From Proteiniphilum sp. UBA5384 (lineage in GTDB: Bacteria > Bacteroidota > Bacteroidia > Bacteroidales > Dysgonomonadaceae): a DNA stretch of 64,000 nt. Made by a program: the position numbers and the translations under genes. Where the stretch lies: contig NZ_DHOS01000034.1 of NCBI RefSeq assembly GCF_002410825.1, positions 1 to 64,000 on the forward strand. The letters run 5' to 3'. This document shows, in pieces, positions 9,401-19,179 of the stretch; the stretch's first letter is position 1, and every line of letters begins with the position of its first letter. Under the pieces are notes generated by a model that worked only from the letters and a program-made list of their open reading frames with translations, was not told the origin of the DNA and did not search any database.

Positions 9401-10954
9401 GAAATAGTTGAACAGGCGTTGCGGCTTGTCGGACAGCGCCGCCAGCGTCACATCGTTCCCCATGGACGAAACGGGTTCCTTCCCTTCCAATGCCATCGGT
9501 TTGATCAGTACGTTGATATCCTCCACCGAATAGCCGAATGCTTTCAGCAGGGTTTCATAGTGGGCTACATCGTTGTTCACGCTTCGTCCCGAAGAGATGT
9601 CATCCAGTTTCAGGCAGTTCCTGCTCAACCAATCACGGTATGGGAATGCTTTTGCCAGCGTGTCTTTTAATTCCGCATCAGAATAGATGGTGCCGGTCAG
9701 CGTGTCGACCATCATCATTTTTCCCGGTTTGAGGCGTCCCATCTGTTTGATGTCGGACGGTTTGAAGGCGAGGGTTCCCGTCTCCGATGCCATGATCATC
9801 ATGCCGCTGTGGGTGATGGTGTACCGTGCCGGTCGCAATCCGTTGCGGTCGAGCATGCCACCCGCATAACGCCCGTCGCTGAAGATCAGCGTGGCCGGGC
9901 CGTCCCACGGTTCCATCAGCATACTGTGGTACTCGTAGAACGCTTTCACACCGTCGGGAATGGGGTTCTTCTCATTGAAGCTTTCGGGAACCAGCATCGC
10001 CATGGCATGCGGGAGTGTCTTGCCCGACATTACCAGGAATTCCAACACGTTATCGACGGAGGCGCTGTCGCTCATGTCGGGCTGGACCACAGGATAGAGT
10101 GCTGTAATATCAGGAAAAAAATCCGACTGCAATACGCTCTCCCGGCTTTGCATCCATTGGCGGTTACCGCGGATGGTGTTGATTTCACCGTTGTGCGCCA
10201 GCATCCGGAACGGTTGCGCCAGATCCCATGTAGGGAAGGTGTTGGTGCTGAACCGGGAATGCACTAGCGCCACACGGCTGGTAAAATTGGGGTTGGTGAG
10301 ATCCGGGAAATATTGGCGGAGTTGTATCGACGACAACATCCCTTTGTAGATCATCTGCCGGGTGGAGAGGCTTACTATATAAAAACTGCGCTCTTCCGCT
10401 ATTTCGGAACCATAGATGCTCTTTTCCACCTTTTTCCGCAGGATATAGAGTTTCCTTTCCAGTTCATCGGGGGGGAAGTGGCCGGTAACGAACAATTGCT
10501 TGATTACCGGTTCGTTGGCGAGTGCGATCTCGCCCAGGCAACCGCTGTTGACCGGCACATCACGGACATGGAAGAGCGAAAGATCCTCTTCATAGGCTTT
10601 CTCCTTGATGAGGGAAAGGCAATACTCCCTTTTCTCCTCTTCCCGCGGCAGGAATACGATTCCCGTACCGTACCGCCCTTCCGCCGGCACCGCAATCCCC
10701 TGCAAAAGGATGAACTCATGCGGTATCTGTACCAGTATTCCCGCACCATCGCCGGTGATGTTGTCGGCACTTTCCGCGCCCCGGTGCACCATATTCTCCA
10801 GCACTTGCAGTCCCTTCTCCACAATGTCGTGCGATTTTTCGCCCGTCAATGTCATTGCCAGGCCGACACCGCAGGCATCGTGCTCGTTCTGAAAAGAGTA
10901 GAGCGACTCTTTTTCGAATTTCCGGAGGTTCCTGAATGTATTTTCCTGTCCCAT
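6422..10954 (-). CDS. gltB: Glutamate synthase, large (alpha) subunit
   Basis: It makes glutamate from glutamine and 2-oxoglutarate together with GltD. I chose the ATG at 10954 rather than the longer frame to 11014, because the protein then begins MGQENTF and has a 27-residue propeptide before Cys28 (HDACGVG), the expected glutaminase nucleophile. The class II amidotransferase domain is followed by the central domain, the FMN/2-oxoglutarate synthase domain (GAEGGTGASPSSS, LQTDGQLKTGRD), the 3Fe-4S cysteines CVMMRKCHLNTC near 1125-1136, and the C-terminal GxGxG-repeat domain. About 1510 residues is the normal size. It lies about 110 bp downstream of glnA. Confidence 0.96.
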   Translation of the reverse strand: MGQENTFRNLRKFEKESLYSFQNEHDACGVGLAMTLTGEKSHDIVEKGLQVLENMVHRGAESADNITGDGAGILVQIPHEFILLQGIAVPAEGRYGTGIVFLPREEEKREYCLSLIKEKAYEEDLSLFHVRDVPVNSGCLGEIALANEPVIKQLFVTGHFPPDELERKLYILRKKVEKSIYGSEIAEERSFYIVSLSTRQMIYKGMLSSIQLRQYFPDLTNPNFTSRVALVHSRFSTNTFPTWDLAQPFRMLAHNGEINTIRGNRQWMQSRESVLQSDFFPDITALYPVVQPDMSDSASVDNVLEFLVMSGKTLPHAMAMLVPESFNEKNPIPDGVKAFYEYHSMLMEPWDGPATLIFSDGRYAGGMLDRNGLRPARYTITHSGMMIMASETGTLAFKPSDIKQMGRLKPGKMMMVDTLTGTIYSDAELKDTLAKAFPYRDWLSRNCLKLDDISSGRSVNNDVAHYETLLKAFGYSVEDINVLIKPMALEGKEPVSSMGNDVTLAALSDKPQRLFNYFRQQFAQVTNPPIDPIREELVMSLTGYLGAVHQNLLKDIPTLSGIVKVKSPILTNTQFDILLNLRYKGFSSAIIPMLFDPESGAEGMRRALEQMCASVEKAIDDGKNYIVLSDRGVDAEHAPIPSLLATSAVHHYLVEKRKRMQIDIVVESAEPREVMHFALLFGFGANAINPYMVFAILAEKIKSGEIALDLATAKKNYIKSVNKGLLKVLSKMGNSTLRSYRGAHIFEAIGISSSLLDSYFKGTSSKIEGIDMEDVAQEVLQPFFEAFYNDGSEPFHLRNLGNYAYRNDGVYHAWNPETIARLQIATRTNNYAVFKEYTALVDNKEKPAFIRDLLDYKRNPIDISEVEPAENIMKRFCTGAMSYGSISKEAHEAMAIAMNIIGGRSNTGEGGEDPERFHPQADGLSRRSAIKQIASGRFGVTTEYLVNADELQIKIAQGAKPGEGGQLPGFKVDEIIARTRHSIPGITLISPPPHHDIYSIEDLAQLIFDLKNVNPNAKISVKLVSESGVGTIAAGVAKAKADLIVISGAEGGTGASPSSSIKHAGLPLEIGLAETQQTLVANNLRGVVTLQTDGQLKTGRDIVMAALLGAEEFGFATSALIVLGCVMMRKCHLNTCPVGVATQNEELRRRFVGRHEYLVNFFRFLAEDTREKLAEMGFRSLDEVTGRADLLNRKHYPELPKTEKVDLAKITYFPKEAGILPLRRITTQHHKIDDVLDRMLISEALPAIEHQKSVGIKAAIKNTDRAVGAMLSGAIATRYGQKGLPEHTISAYFEGSAGQSFGAFLAGGVTFYLHGDCNDYLGKGLSGGRVIVAPAKGSNFKSEENIICGNTSLYGATSGEVFISGIAGERFCVRNSGATAVVEGAGDHCCEYMTGGCTVVLGSTGRNFAAGMSGGVAYVLDEKGDFDFYCNMEMVELTLLEEMSDVRELKNLISKHAQYTNSEIAKRILDNWDFYVTHFIKVVPIEYKKVLQERKMAALNEKIAVVERDY

Positions 10955-11063
10955 TTTGCGTCTTTTTTTTAATTTTAGCCTAAGTTTTGAGCCAAAAAAA
11001 TAGCAGATAATCACTTACCTGCTATTCAAATAAATGTGAAAATTACATTTGAAGTTGTGAGGC

Positions 11064-13259
11064 TTAACTTATGAATAACAGTTCTCTATATTTCGGCAGG
11101 GTCCACATCTGGTTATCCACGATCAGTTCCAGTTTGTCCACATGATAGCGGATCACATTGAAATAGACCTCCACCTTGTCGTGGTAAGCGACGGCTTTCT
11201 CGCGGGCATCCTCTAATTTATTGGCCGCTTTCCGGGCTTCCACCATATCGTCCACATTGGTTTTTATCGCCGAGATATGATCCGCGATCTCCTCGATGAG
11301 CGCGGCATCTTCCTTCGACAGCCTGTCGGCCTTTTCCTTGTCGAAGACGGCATGCATTTTATAAATATTGTCGAGTAGCATCGACTGGTATTCCGTGGCG
11401 ACCGGGATGATATGGTTCATGCAGAGGTCGCCCAGCACCCGAGCTTCTATCTGGATCTTCTTGGTATAGGTCTCCCATTTCACCTCATTGCGTGCATGGA
11501 GTTCCTTCTCGTTCAGTACGCCGATGCTTTCGAACATCTCCACCGATTCTTTCGACGTGTACCGGTCGAAGATCACGGGCACGCTGGTCTCGCAGTCTAA
11601 TCCGCGTCTTTTGGCCTCTTCCTTCCATTCGTCGCTATAGCCGTTGCCGTTGAAGCGGATGGGTTTCGACTCCTTGATATAGAGGCGGAGCGTGTCGAAG
11701 ATGGCCTGTTCTTTCTTCATCCCCTTTTTCATTTTCGCGTCGATCTCCTTCTTGAAGTCGATCAGTTGGGCTGCCATCACGGAGTTCAGTGCGGTCATTG
11801 CCGATGAGCAGTTGGCCAATGACCCCACGGCCCTGTATTCGAACCGGTTGCCGGTGAAAGCGAATGGTGATGTGCGGTTTCTGTCGGTGTTGTCTATCAG
11901 TACTTCGGGAATATGGGCGATACCCAATTTCATCTGCTTCAGTTCATCCACGGTGATATCGTCATCTTCGGAACTCTGTTCGAGTTTGTCGAGCACGGCC
12001 GTGATCTCTGTTCCCAGGAAGATGGAGATGATGGCGGGAGGCGCTTCGTTGGCACCCAGACGGTGCGCGTTGCTGGCCGACATGATGGAGGCTTTCAGTA
12101 ATCCGTTATGCTTGTAGACCGCCTTCAGTGTGTTCACTAAAAAAGTGACGAACAACAGGTTTTCATTGGCGGTTTTGCCCGGAGTGAACAGTCCGATACC
12201 GGTATCCGTACCCAGCGACCAGTTGTTGTGTTTGCCCGATCCGTTTATGCCGGCAAATGGTTTCTCGTGCAACAGCAATTTAAAATGATGTTTGGCAGCA
12301 ATCCTGTGCATCAGCGTCATGATGAGCAGGTTCTGGTCGACTGCCAGGTTGGTCTCTCCATAAATGGGTGCCAGTTCGAACTGGTTGGGCGCCACCTCGT
12401 TGTGGCGGGTCTTTAAGGGAATGCCGTATTTATAGGCTTCCAGCTCCACCTCCCGCATAAAGGATGCCACACGCGGGGGAATTGCCCCGAAGTAATGGTC
12501 CTCCAGCTGCTGGTTCTTGGCGCTTTCATGTCCCATAAGGGTGCGCTCCGTCAAGCTCAGGTCGGGACGGGCAGCGTATAACGCCTGGTCCACCAGGAAA
12601 TATTCCTGTTCCCATCCGAGGTACGAATAGACCTTTTTCACATCGGGGGTAAACAGTTTACAAACCTCCACGGCCGCCTTGTCCACCGCCGAAAGCGATT
12701 TCAACAATGGTGTCTTGTAATCCAGCGCTTCTCCCGTATAGGAAATAAAAACGGTAGGGATACACAACGTATCGTCGATGATAAAAGCGGGTGAAGAAGG
12801 ATCCCACGCGGTATATCCCCTCGCTTCGAAGGTATTGCGGATACCGCCGCTGGGGAAACTCGACGCGTCGGGTTCCTGTTGTGCCAGCAGTTTGCCGGAA
12901 AACCGTTCGATGATCCCCCCGTCGGGTCCGTTGATATAGTCGATAAAAGAGTCATGTTTCTCGGCAGTCCCTTCGGTGAGCGGTTGGAACCAGTGGGTGT
13001 AATGGGTGGCACCCATCTCCATGGCCCACATCTTCATGCCGGCCGCCACATGGTCGGCAATGCCCCGGTGCAGCGTAATACCCCGGTCGATCGCTTCCAA
13101 CACGATATTCATTGTTTCCTTGGAGAGATATTTGGCCATTTGTGTCCGGTTGAACACATACTTGCCATAATACTCCGAAGGAAGGTGTGTCGGTGGAGCC
13201 ACTTCCACGGGCGTTCTCTTCGATGCTTCTTCTACTGCTTTAAAACGTAATGTTGACAT
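11064..13259 (-). CDS. glnA: Glutamine synthetase, type III
   Basis: This ATP-dependent enzyme assimilates ammonia into glutamine. The length of about 730 residues and the N-terminal region (PSEYYGKYVFNRTQM, then GMKMWAMEMGATHYTHWFQP) mark the GSIII/GlnN class typical of Bacteroidales, not the roughly 450-residue type I enzyme. Catalytic-domain features include KTRHNEVAPNQFE and GINGSGKHNNWS. The ATG at 13259 (MSTLRF) is preferred; the longer frame to 13265 needs a TTG start. A consensus promoter lies about 75-100 bp upstream. It heads the nitrogen block glnA-gltB-gltD-asnB, all on the minus strand. Confidence 0.96.
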   Translation of the reverse strand: MSTLRFKAVEEASKRTPVEVAPPTHLPSEYYGKYVFNRTQMAKYLSKETMNIVLEAIDRGITLHRGIADHVAAGMKMWAMEMGATHYTHWFQPLTEGTAEKHDSFIDYINGPDGGIIERFSGKLLAQQEPDASSFPSGGIRNTFEARGYTAWDPSSPAFIIDDTLCIPTVFISYTGEALDYKTPLLKSLSAVDKAAVEVCKLFTPDVKKVYSYLGWEQEYFLVDQALYAARPDLSLTERTLMGHESAKNQQLEDHYFGAIPPRVASFMREVELEAYKYGIPLKTRHNEVAPNQFELAPIYGETNLAVDQNLLIMTLMHRIAAKHHFKLLLHEKPFAGINGSGKHNNWSLGTDTGIGLFTPGKTANENLLFVTFLVNTLKAVYKHNGLLKASIMSASNAHRLGANEAPPAIISIFLGTEITAVLDKLEQSSEDDDITVDELKQMKLGIAHIPEVLIDNTDRNRTSPFAFTGNRFEYRAVGSLANCSSAMTALNSVMAAQLIDFKKEIDAKMKKGMKKEQAIFDTLRLYIKESKPIRFNGNGYSDEWKEEAKRRGLDCETSVPVIFDRYTSKESVEMFESIGVLNEKELHARNEVKWETYTKKIQIEARVLGDLCMNHIIPVATEYQSMLLDNIYKMHAVFDKEKADRLSKEDAALIEEIADHISAIKTNVDDMVEARKAANKLEDAREKAVAYHDKVEVYFNVIRYHVDKLELIVDNQMWTLPKYRELLFIS

Positions 13260-13329
13260 AATCAATGAAAGTTTGATAACCGGGGCTCTTTTATCCCCCT
13301 GATTTTATTGTTGTGAAATAAATATGCTG

Positions 13330-13360
13330 CAAAAATAATCAATTTGTTTGACAATCCAAA
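13330..13360 (-). promoter_or_regulatory. Predicted promoter of glnA
   Basis: On the minus strand TTTG (13360-13357) is followed by exactly 19 nt and TATTTTTG (13337-13330), matching the Bacteroidota -33/-7 consensus TTTG-N19-TAnnTTTG. Transcription should start near 13323, giving a leader of about 60 nt before the glnA ATG. Confidence 0.7.
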
Positions 13361-13693
13361 TAAAAACGGTAAAAAAGTTATATTTTTCGATAAAAAATAA
13401 CCTTATGATTGTTTTACTATGTTTTTAGTATCAAAAATGCACAAAAGATGCTGTTTTGAATTCCGTTTTATATTGAATGATGGAAATTCATAGCAAAAGT
13501 AACCATTTTGAAAATGAAATGGCTGTTTTTTAGGAAATTCTCTTGGGGGAATAGATGGAGTTATTCAATTTCAGATATCTGCAATTGATGAATTGGATAT
13601 TAAGATAATCATGTTCAATGCATTTCGGAACTGACGGTTTCATATATGTTGTTTCATATAAGTTGCTCTTACAGGCATGGTGTTGTTAATTTA
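13361..13693. other. Intergenic region between the ATPase gene and the glnA promoter
   Basis: No gene is seen here. An imperfect tandem repeat of 14 bp (TTTCATATATGTTG then TTTCATATAAGTTG) lies at about 13638-13665. The stretch is AT-rich and probably holds upstream control sites for glnA. Confidence 0.4.
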
Positions 13694-14848
13694 TTAGTAA
13701 TCAAATTTTAATGACGACCTCGGGCCAAAGTATGCTTGTAGCCAAAATGCAAAGAATCTGTCGTAAACTGCATACGTATTACGATTTTTAGTTAGAATTT
13801 CTTTGTCGAGCAGTTGCCGTGATGCTGTTTGGACGGAAGAAGCAGAGTGCAAAGAGTGCTTTTTTATGAAGTTACCTCCTGTGATGCTTCTTGCCTTACC
13901 TTCTTTGGCGATTGCATGGAGACATTCTTTTTGCCGGTCGGACAATAGATTTAGAATTTCGGAGAACAAGGTTTCATAAGAATAGATTCGGTTTAACACC
14001 GCTTTTTCAAAAATTTCATGGGTACATTTTTCATCTTCGTTAAGTTCTGAAAATAATTGATTCAATACAGATTGTACATAAAATGTATGTCCCTCGAAAA
14101 TAGTATATGCTTTTTCGATGTAAGCGTCATCCACATCTTTTTTCCCTTTTTTGAAGAGTTTTGAAGCAAATTGTATGTATTCTTCTTTGTCAATCACATC
14201 CAGCGACAGAAGTACTGCGCTTTGATAAAAAGGTTTTGAGGGGGAGAAAAACATTTCGTGTAAAATATGGCGCTGGCTACCCGAAAAAATAAAATTGGAC
14301 TTTATCGTTTTTTGTATATGTGTGCGGAGAATAGCTTCTATATTTTTTTCAGGGTATTTTGCAATTTGTTGAAATTCGTCTATGGCAATAATGCAAGGTT
14401 TATCTGCAGTATTGAGATATGTAAAAATCTCCTCTAAAGTAAATTCGGGTGATTTTATTTCACCAATTCCGATGTCAAAAATGGGAAACCCTGTCAGTTG
14501 ATCTAACTTGAATCCTGCACGTAAAGAGGTTATTACGGCGAAAAAGTTATCGATGAACGACTTTCCTTTGGGTTTTAACCGCTCATAAATTTCTTTTCCT
14601 AGTTTATAGACAAATTCCGCTAAATTGCTTGTCGCATAAATATCTACAAAAAAAGTATAATAATCGTCTGCAATTTTTTGATCGTGAAAACAATGTTCAA
14701 TAAGTCCTGTTTTTCCCATCCTTCGAGGAGAGACAAGTATGATATTATTACCGTTGGTAACCAGTTTTATCAACGTATTACTTTCTTCTTTCCTGTCGCA
14801 AAAATATTCCTGCGAAATATAGCCGCTCACTAAAAAAGGATTCTTCAT
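13694..14848 (-). CDS. AAA-type ATPase, archaeal-ATPase-like family
   Basis: A 384-residue cytoplasmic protein. It has a P-loop at residues 40-47 (SPRRMGKT, the usual form in this family), a Walker B with ...IAIDEFQQI at about 153-162, and a sensor-like FSGSQRH near 195. The C-terminal third is a winged-helix-like region (KARSITGGNFIKKHSL) ending in a FWLQAYFG segment, as in the many single-gene ATPases of Bacteroidales. These proteins have no assigned substrate; roles in DNA transactions or defence have been suggested for relatives. It is a lone gene with wide gaps on both sides, and its base composition is more AT-rich than that of the neighbouring glnA. Confidence 0.85.
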   Translation of the reverse strand: MKNPFLVSGYISQEYFCDRKEESNTLIKLVTNGNNIILVSPRRMGKTGLIEHCFHDQKIADDYYTFFVDIYATSNLAEFVYKLGKEIYERLKPKGKSFIDNFFAVITSLRAGFKLDQLTGFPIFDIGIGEIKSPEFTLEEIFTYLNTADKPCIIAIDEFQQIAKYPEKNIEAILRTHIQKTIKSNFIFSGSQRHILHEMFFSPSKPFYQSAVLLSLDVIDKEEYIQFASKLFKKGKKDVDDAYIEKAYTIFEGHTFYVQSVLNQLFSELNEDEKCTHEIFEKAVLNRIYSYETLFSEILNLLSDRQKECLHAIAKEGKARSITGGNFIKKHSLHSASSVQTASRQLLDKEILTKNRNTYAVYDRFFAFWLQAYFGPRSSLKFDY

Positions 14849-15100
14849 GTTTTTCTATTAAAAATGTATACAAAGAAACATATTATTTTTTAATTACCAA
14901 AATATAATAATCGTATTTTAATAATCGCATTCCGGTAAGATTGTGCTATGCTTGCAAATTCAAATCCATTCAAGTTTCCGGGATATATTTTTCGCAACAA
15001 GAGATTGATCCGAATCATCACACGATACTTGCCATTGGGGGTATAAAGATGCTTAACGGTTTCGTATATTTTCACCTGAGACTGAGCGTAAATTCTTTTA

Positions 15101-18100
15101 TCAGTTATCCTTCCTTATTTTAGAAGGAGACAAGTTGTACTTTTTTTTAAATTCCTTATAAAAATGGGAATTATTGGAAAATCCGGATTTAAAAATAATT
15201 TCGTTGACCGTTAATTTCGTTGTCTTTAATAACAATGCAGCATGTTCAAGACGAATGTCCTTGATGAACTCACTGGGTGTTTTATCTATTATATCCTTTA
15301 AACGACGATACAAACTGGTCCTACTTATACCCATGTGATCGGAAATACTATCAATACTTAGAGACTCATCTTCTATATTCTTTTCTATGAATTGCATTAT
15401 TTTCTTTAGCCATACCTCATCGTCTTTGTGAAGGAATTCCCCTCCTTTTACGGTGATGGAAGATTGACTGGAAGAATAGTACCTTTTCATTTGCAGATTA
15501 CGGTTAAGAATGTTTTTTACAGCGCTTTGTATATGGGCCGGATGAAAAGGTTTGGTGATATATAGATCAGCTCCATGCTCCAAAGCCTTTATGTTGTCTT
15601 CGATAGAGGTTCTGGCTGTAATACTGATAATGGGGATATGTGACGTTAGTCCATTGGATTTGACCTTGTCAATAAAACCCATACCGTCTAATAATGGCAT
15701 AAGCATATCTGTCAGTATGATATCCGGAATATTTTTTTCTATTATCCTCAGTGCTTCTTCTCCATTTTCGGCTTCAATGACATTATAGTTTGGAGCAAGT
15801 ATATCCTTTAATAATGTTCTGATATCCTTTTCATCTTCTACAACCAGGATGGAGATATCTTTCTTCCTGCCAATTTCCCTATTCTCATTGATAGGATGTT
15901 CCATATCGGATACTCTCCCTGTCAGCCCGAGTTCTCCTGTGTGCATAGCATACAGTTCGATAGAAAACTGTGTGTATTCATGTTGCACGCTCTCCACAAA
16001 GATGTTGCCCCCGAGTAAATTAACCAGTTGCTTTGTCATATTCAGCCCTATTCCGGAACTGACGCTATTTCTCATTTTTGGGGTGTCGAACATTCTGTAT
16101 CTATCGAATATTTCATTCATCTGCTTTTCACTCAATCCCCTGCCGGTATTTCTTATTTTGAGGGTGAACCTGTGGTCATTCTCGAGAAATGCATCAATAT
16201 TGATACGGCCACCCACCGGAGTATATTTAAACGCGTTCGATACAAGATTGAATATCACCTTTTCCAATGCACTGCCGTCCGTAATAAAGGGAGCGTCAAC
16301 CTCTATATTCAGATTTAAATCAATTTTATTTTCTATAGCCATTTCCCGGAAACTATCAGTAGTATACTCAATTAATGCATGTATATCCACTTTTTCCGGT
16401 TTCAGTTTGGGTTGTCCTGACTCGGCTTTACGGAATTCAATCAACTCGCTGATTAATTTCTGCATCCTTTCTGCATTATTTTTGATGATATAGATATAAT
16501 GCTTGGCATAGCTGTCGAGATCGGCATTGTCCAGAAGATGTTGCACCGGGCCGAAGATGAGTGTGAGAGGGGTGAAAAATTCATGTGCCACATTGGTGAA
16601 AAAATCCAGCTTGGCTTCATGTGTCTTTTGTTTATGTTCCTTTTCTATTTGTTCTATCATCAGTTGCCTGTTAAGCCGGATCCTGTTTCTTATAAATGAT
16701 ATGGTAACCATGGTAATCGTGGCAAGAAGCAGGAAATACCCAATGAAAGCCCAAATACTTAACCACCATGGATATCCCACGGAAAGGGTTAAAGAATAGC
16801 TCATATCATTCCATACCCGGTCTCCGTTTGTACATTCCACTTCCAGTATATATTTCCCGGAGGGTAATTTTGTCATAATGATGTTCGGGTTATTTCCATT
16901 GTATATCCATACATCCTTATTATGCAGATTGTGGATGCGGTACCTATATTCACAGTTTTTATTGTTGATGAACTCATGCGCGATAAATGTCAATGATACA
17001 TAAGGCTCATTATATGAAAGTTCCAACGTGTTGTTTTTTATTCGGTCTTGAATCTTTTGATCGTCATTATATATCCGGAGCTTGCTTAGGCTTATCCGGG
17101 GTTTATAATCCCTGAAATGAATATGATCAGGATTGAAATATGTCAATCCATTTACACCTCCGAAGAATATGGTACCATTGTCGTAATAGTAAGCTCCATC
17201 GGCAAACTCATTATTATGAAGACCGTCACGGATAGAATAGTTGTTGACAGTAGTAGTTGTGGGGTCTATGGATGCGATCCCTTGGTTCGTACTAATCCAT
17301 ATATTGTTCTTACCATCTTCTATGATTCCATGTATCGTATTATTAATAAGTCCTTCAGGTGAGCCATATTTTTTTAATACAGGAATACTATCCATTGATA
17401 GATGGTTTAGACCGTAACTTGTCCCTATCCAAATACTGCCACTTCTATTGCCGAGGAGTGTAAGTACATCATAGTTTGATAAGACCAACGAAGCATTTAT
17501 ATCCTCCAGGTTTACAAATATTTCCTTATTGATATCGAATAGATATATCCCCCCTCTTCTAGTTCCTATCCATAATTCATTGTCTGACTTTCCTCTGATA
17601 ATGGAATAAATAATATTATTGGTGATAGACATATCGGAACTGTCCGGAATATATTGTCTTACGTTGGTGGCTACATACAGGCCATTCTCCTTTTTGATGG
17701 AGATGCGGATTAATCCGTAACCAGCTGTTCCCAGCCACAGTACTTTGTCATTCTCAGTGAGGAACATGGTATAGATAGCCCTGAAATTGATACTACCTGT
17801 CGGCATCACCAATGTCTGGACTTGTCCATCTTTTCGGATAATATTGATCCCGTATTCTTCTGTGCCCACGAAAATGTCTCCATCCTTGTTTTTGGCCATA
17901 GAATAAATAAGATTGGAAATAAGACCCTCTGATGTAGAAGCATACTCAATGGCTTTATTTGTTCCTATCTCCAGCTTTAATATGCCTTCTCCTTTCGTGC
18001 CGATGAGCATTTCCCCATTCTCATCTTTGTTAAAAGAGCGTACTGGGAAATCTGTTTTTACACGACTGAAAGATGAATAATCCTGATAAAGTTGTATAAT

Positions 18101-19048
18101 CCCTTTTCCATCTGTGCCTATCCATAAAATATCTTGTGTGCCCGTATACAATGTGAAGATGGAAACTTTTTCGGGTAATTCCTCCATATTTCTGCTGGTT
18201 CCGGTATGAAGATCGTAGTATAGGCAGTTTCCTTCAATAAATGCAATCACTAGCTGCTCCTTGAAACTGGTTATTTGCGATACTTTTTTATTCGGAGGAG
18301 TAGGTATTACATGTTTTTCATCCATATCAGCATCAATAATTTTCACATAATCCACATACTCGGCTATGAGCATATTGCCGGTATGGAAAATTTGCTTGAT
18401 CGGTTTCTCTGAAAGATAGTTTTTTCCGGAAATAAATGATTGACGTTCGTAATCAAGTTCATAGTTATAGAGTCTACCGTCATTATATAATATATGGATG
18501 TTGTCAGCAGCGTCTATGATGAAGTTGGTAATATCTTTTTTTTGTGCACCTTTAATTTTTACAAATTTATCTTCTGCCTTATCAAAGAAGCAAAACCCCA
18601 CCGATTGCACATAACATATGACAGTTCCTGTAGAAGTGGAAGAAACCAATAAGAAATTATTCCCTTTATGGCTATCTGAATTGGACTCAACGAAATACCT
18701 GTGGAATTTTTCACTTGCACGGTCCCATCTGTTAAGTCCGTGGTCCGTGGCTATCCAGATAGAGGCAGTGTCAGGTTCAATGATATTCCTTATTATATTG
18801 TTGCTTATGGAGAATTCATCTTCCAACGTGTAACGGTAGGAGACAAAGTCGCGTCCGTTGAATGAATTCAGCCCATCCCATGTACCAATCCATAACATAT
18901 TGTGCGAGTCTTCCAAAAAACAATTTACCGAGTTATTGGAGAGACCATCCATATTCGTAATGTTTCTTACGATATTTTTAGCAAAAAATTCCGGAATGAT
19001 CAAAAGGAAGAAAAGTATAAAAAACAATCTCGAAAGAAGATGGGTCAT
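15101..19048 (-). CDS. Hybrid two-component system sensor/regulator (PUL regulator)
   Basis: This 1315-residue one-protein signalling system controls the adjacent PUL. A signal peptide is followed by two-bladed-propeller sensor repeats (many ...WIGT..G... units up to about residue 650), a Y_Y_Y domain, and one membrane segment near 760 (WLSIWAFIGYFLLLATITMV). The kinase H-box (NVAHEFFTPLTLI, His near 822), HATPase (NLVSNAFKYTPVGG, SSGIGLNMT), receiver domain (acceptor Asp in ILTDMLMP near 1111) and C-terminal AraC HTH (about 1205-1315) follow. It would sense a glycan fragment in the periplasm and activate the divergent operon that starts at 19283. All key catalytic residues seem present. The substrate cannot be read from sequence. 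Confidence 0.95.
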   Translation of the reverse strand: MTHLLSRLFFILFFLLIIPEFFAKNIVRNITNMDGLSNNSVNCFLEDSHNMLWIGTWDGLNSFNGRDFVSYRYTLEDEFSISNNIIRNIIEPDTASIWIATDHGLNRWDRASEKFHRYFVESNSDSHKGNNFLLVSSTSTGTVICYVQSVGFCFFDKAEDKFVKIKGAQKKDITNFIIDAADNIHILYNDGRLYNYELDYERQSFISGKNYLSEKPIKQIFHTGNMLIAEYVDYVKIIDADMDEKHVIPTPPNKKVSQITSFKEQLVIAFIEGNCLYYDLHTGTSRNMEELPEKVSIFTLYTGTQDILWIGTDGKGIIQLYQDYSSFSRVKTDFPVRSFNKDENGEMLIGTKGEGILKLEIGTNKAIEYASTSEGLISNLIYSMAKNKDGDIFVGTEEYGINIIRKDGQVQTLVMPTGSINFRAIYTMFLTENDKVLWLGTAGYGLIRISIKKENGLYVATNVRQYIPDSSDMSITNNIIYSIIRGKSDNELWIGTRRGGIYLFDINKEIFVNLEDINASLVLSNYDVLTLLGNRSGSIWIGTSYGLNHLSMDSIPVLKKYGSPEGLINNTIHGIIEDGKNNIWISTNQGIASIDPTTTTVNNYSIRDGLHNNEFADGAYYYDNGTIFFGGVNGLTYFNPDHIHFRDYKPRISLSKLRIYNDDQKIQDRIKNNTLELSYNEPYVSLTFIAHEFINNKNCEYRYRIHNLHNKDVWIYNGNNPNIIMTKLPSGKYILEVECTNGDRVWNDMSYSLTLSVGYPWWLSIWAFIGYFLLLATITMVTISFIRNRIRLNRQLMIEQIEKEHKQKTHEAKLDFFTNVAHEFFTPLTLIFGPVQHLLDNADLDSYAKHYIYIIKNNAERMQKLISELIEFRKAESGQPKLKPEKVDIHALIEYTTDSFREMAIENKIDLNLNIEVDAPFITDGSALEKVIFNLVSNAFKYTPVGGRINIDAFLENDHRFTLKIRNTGRGLSEKQMNEIFDRYRMFDTPKMRNSVSSGIGLNMTKQLVNLLGGNIFVESVQHEYTQFSIELYAMHTGELGLTGRVSDMEHPINENREIGRKKDISILVVEDEKDIRTLLKDILAPNYNVIEAENGEEALRIIEKNIPDIILTDMLMPLLDGMGFIDKVKSNGLTSHIPIISITARTSIEDNIKALEHGADLYITKPFHPAHIQSAVKNILNRNLQMKRYYSSSQSSITVKGGEFLHKDDEVWLKKIMQFIEKNIEDESLSIDSISDHMGISRTSLYRRLKDIIDKTPSEFIKDIRLEHAALLLKTTKLTVNEIIFKSGFSNNSHFYKEFKKKYNLSPSKIRKDN

Positions 19049-19159
19049 AATTCATATTTTAGAGGTCCCATTGATTTTCAAACATTGAAAATTTCAAGTG
19101 GAAATTTTCGGGAGTCGGGTTACAAATATATACAAAAAGGATAAATCTGTATTCCAAAT

Positions 19160-19179
19160 ACAGGGTTAAACAACCCTGT
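19160..19179. promoter_or_regulatory. Inverted repeat in the divergent regulator/PUL intergenic region
   Basis: ACAGGGTT and AACCCTGT form a perfect 8-bp dyad around AAAC, between the hybrid regulator and the first PUL gene. It is a candidate operator. A TAnnTTTG-type -7 box (TACTTTTG, 19237-19244) lies nearer the PUL start, without a clear -33 element. Confidence 0.35.

Noticed and set aside
14890..15075. 61-codon minus-strand frame between the ATPase and the hybrid regulator
   Set aside because: No family pattern, and no sign of coupling to either neighbour.
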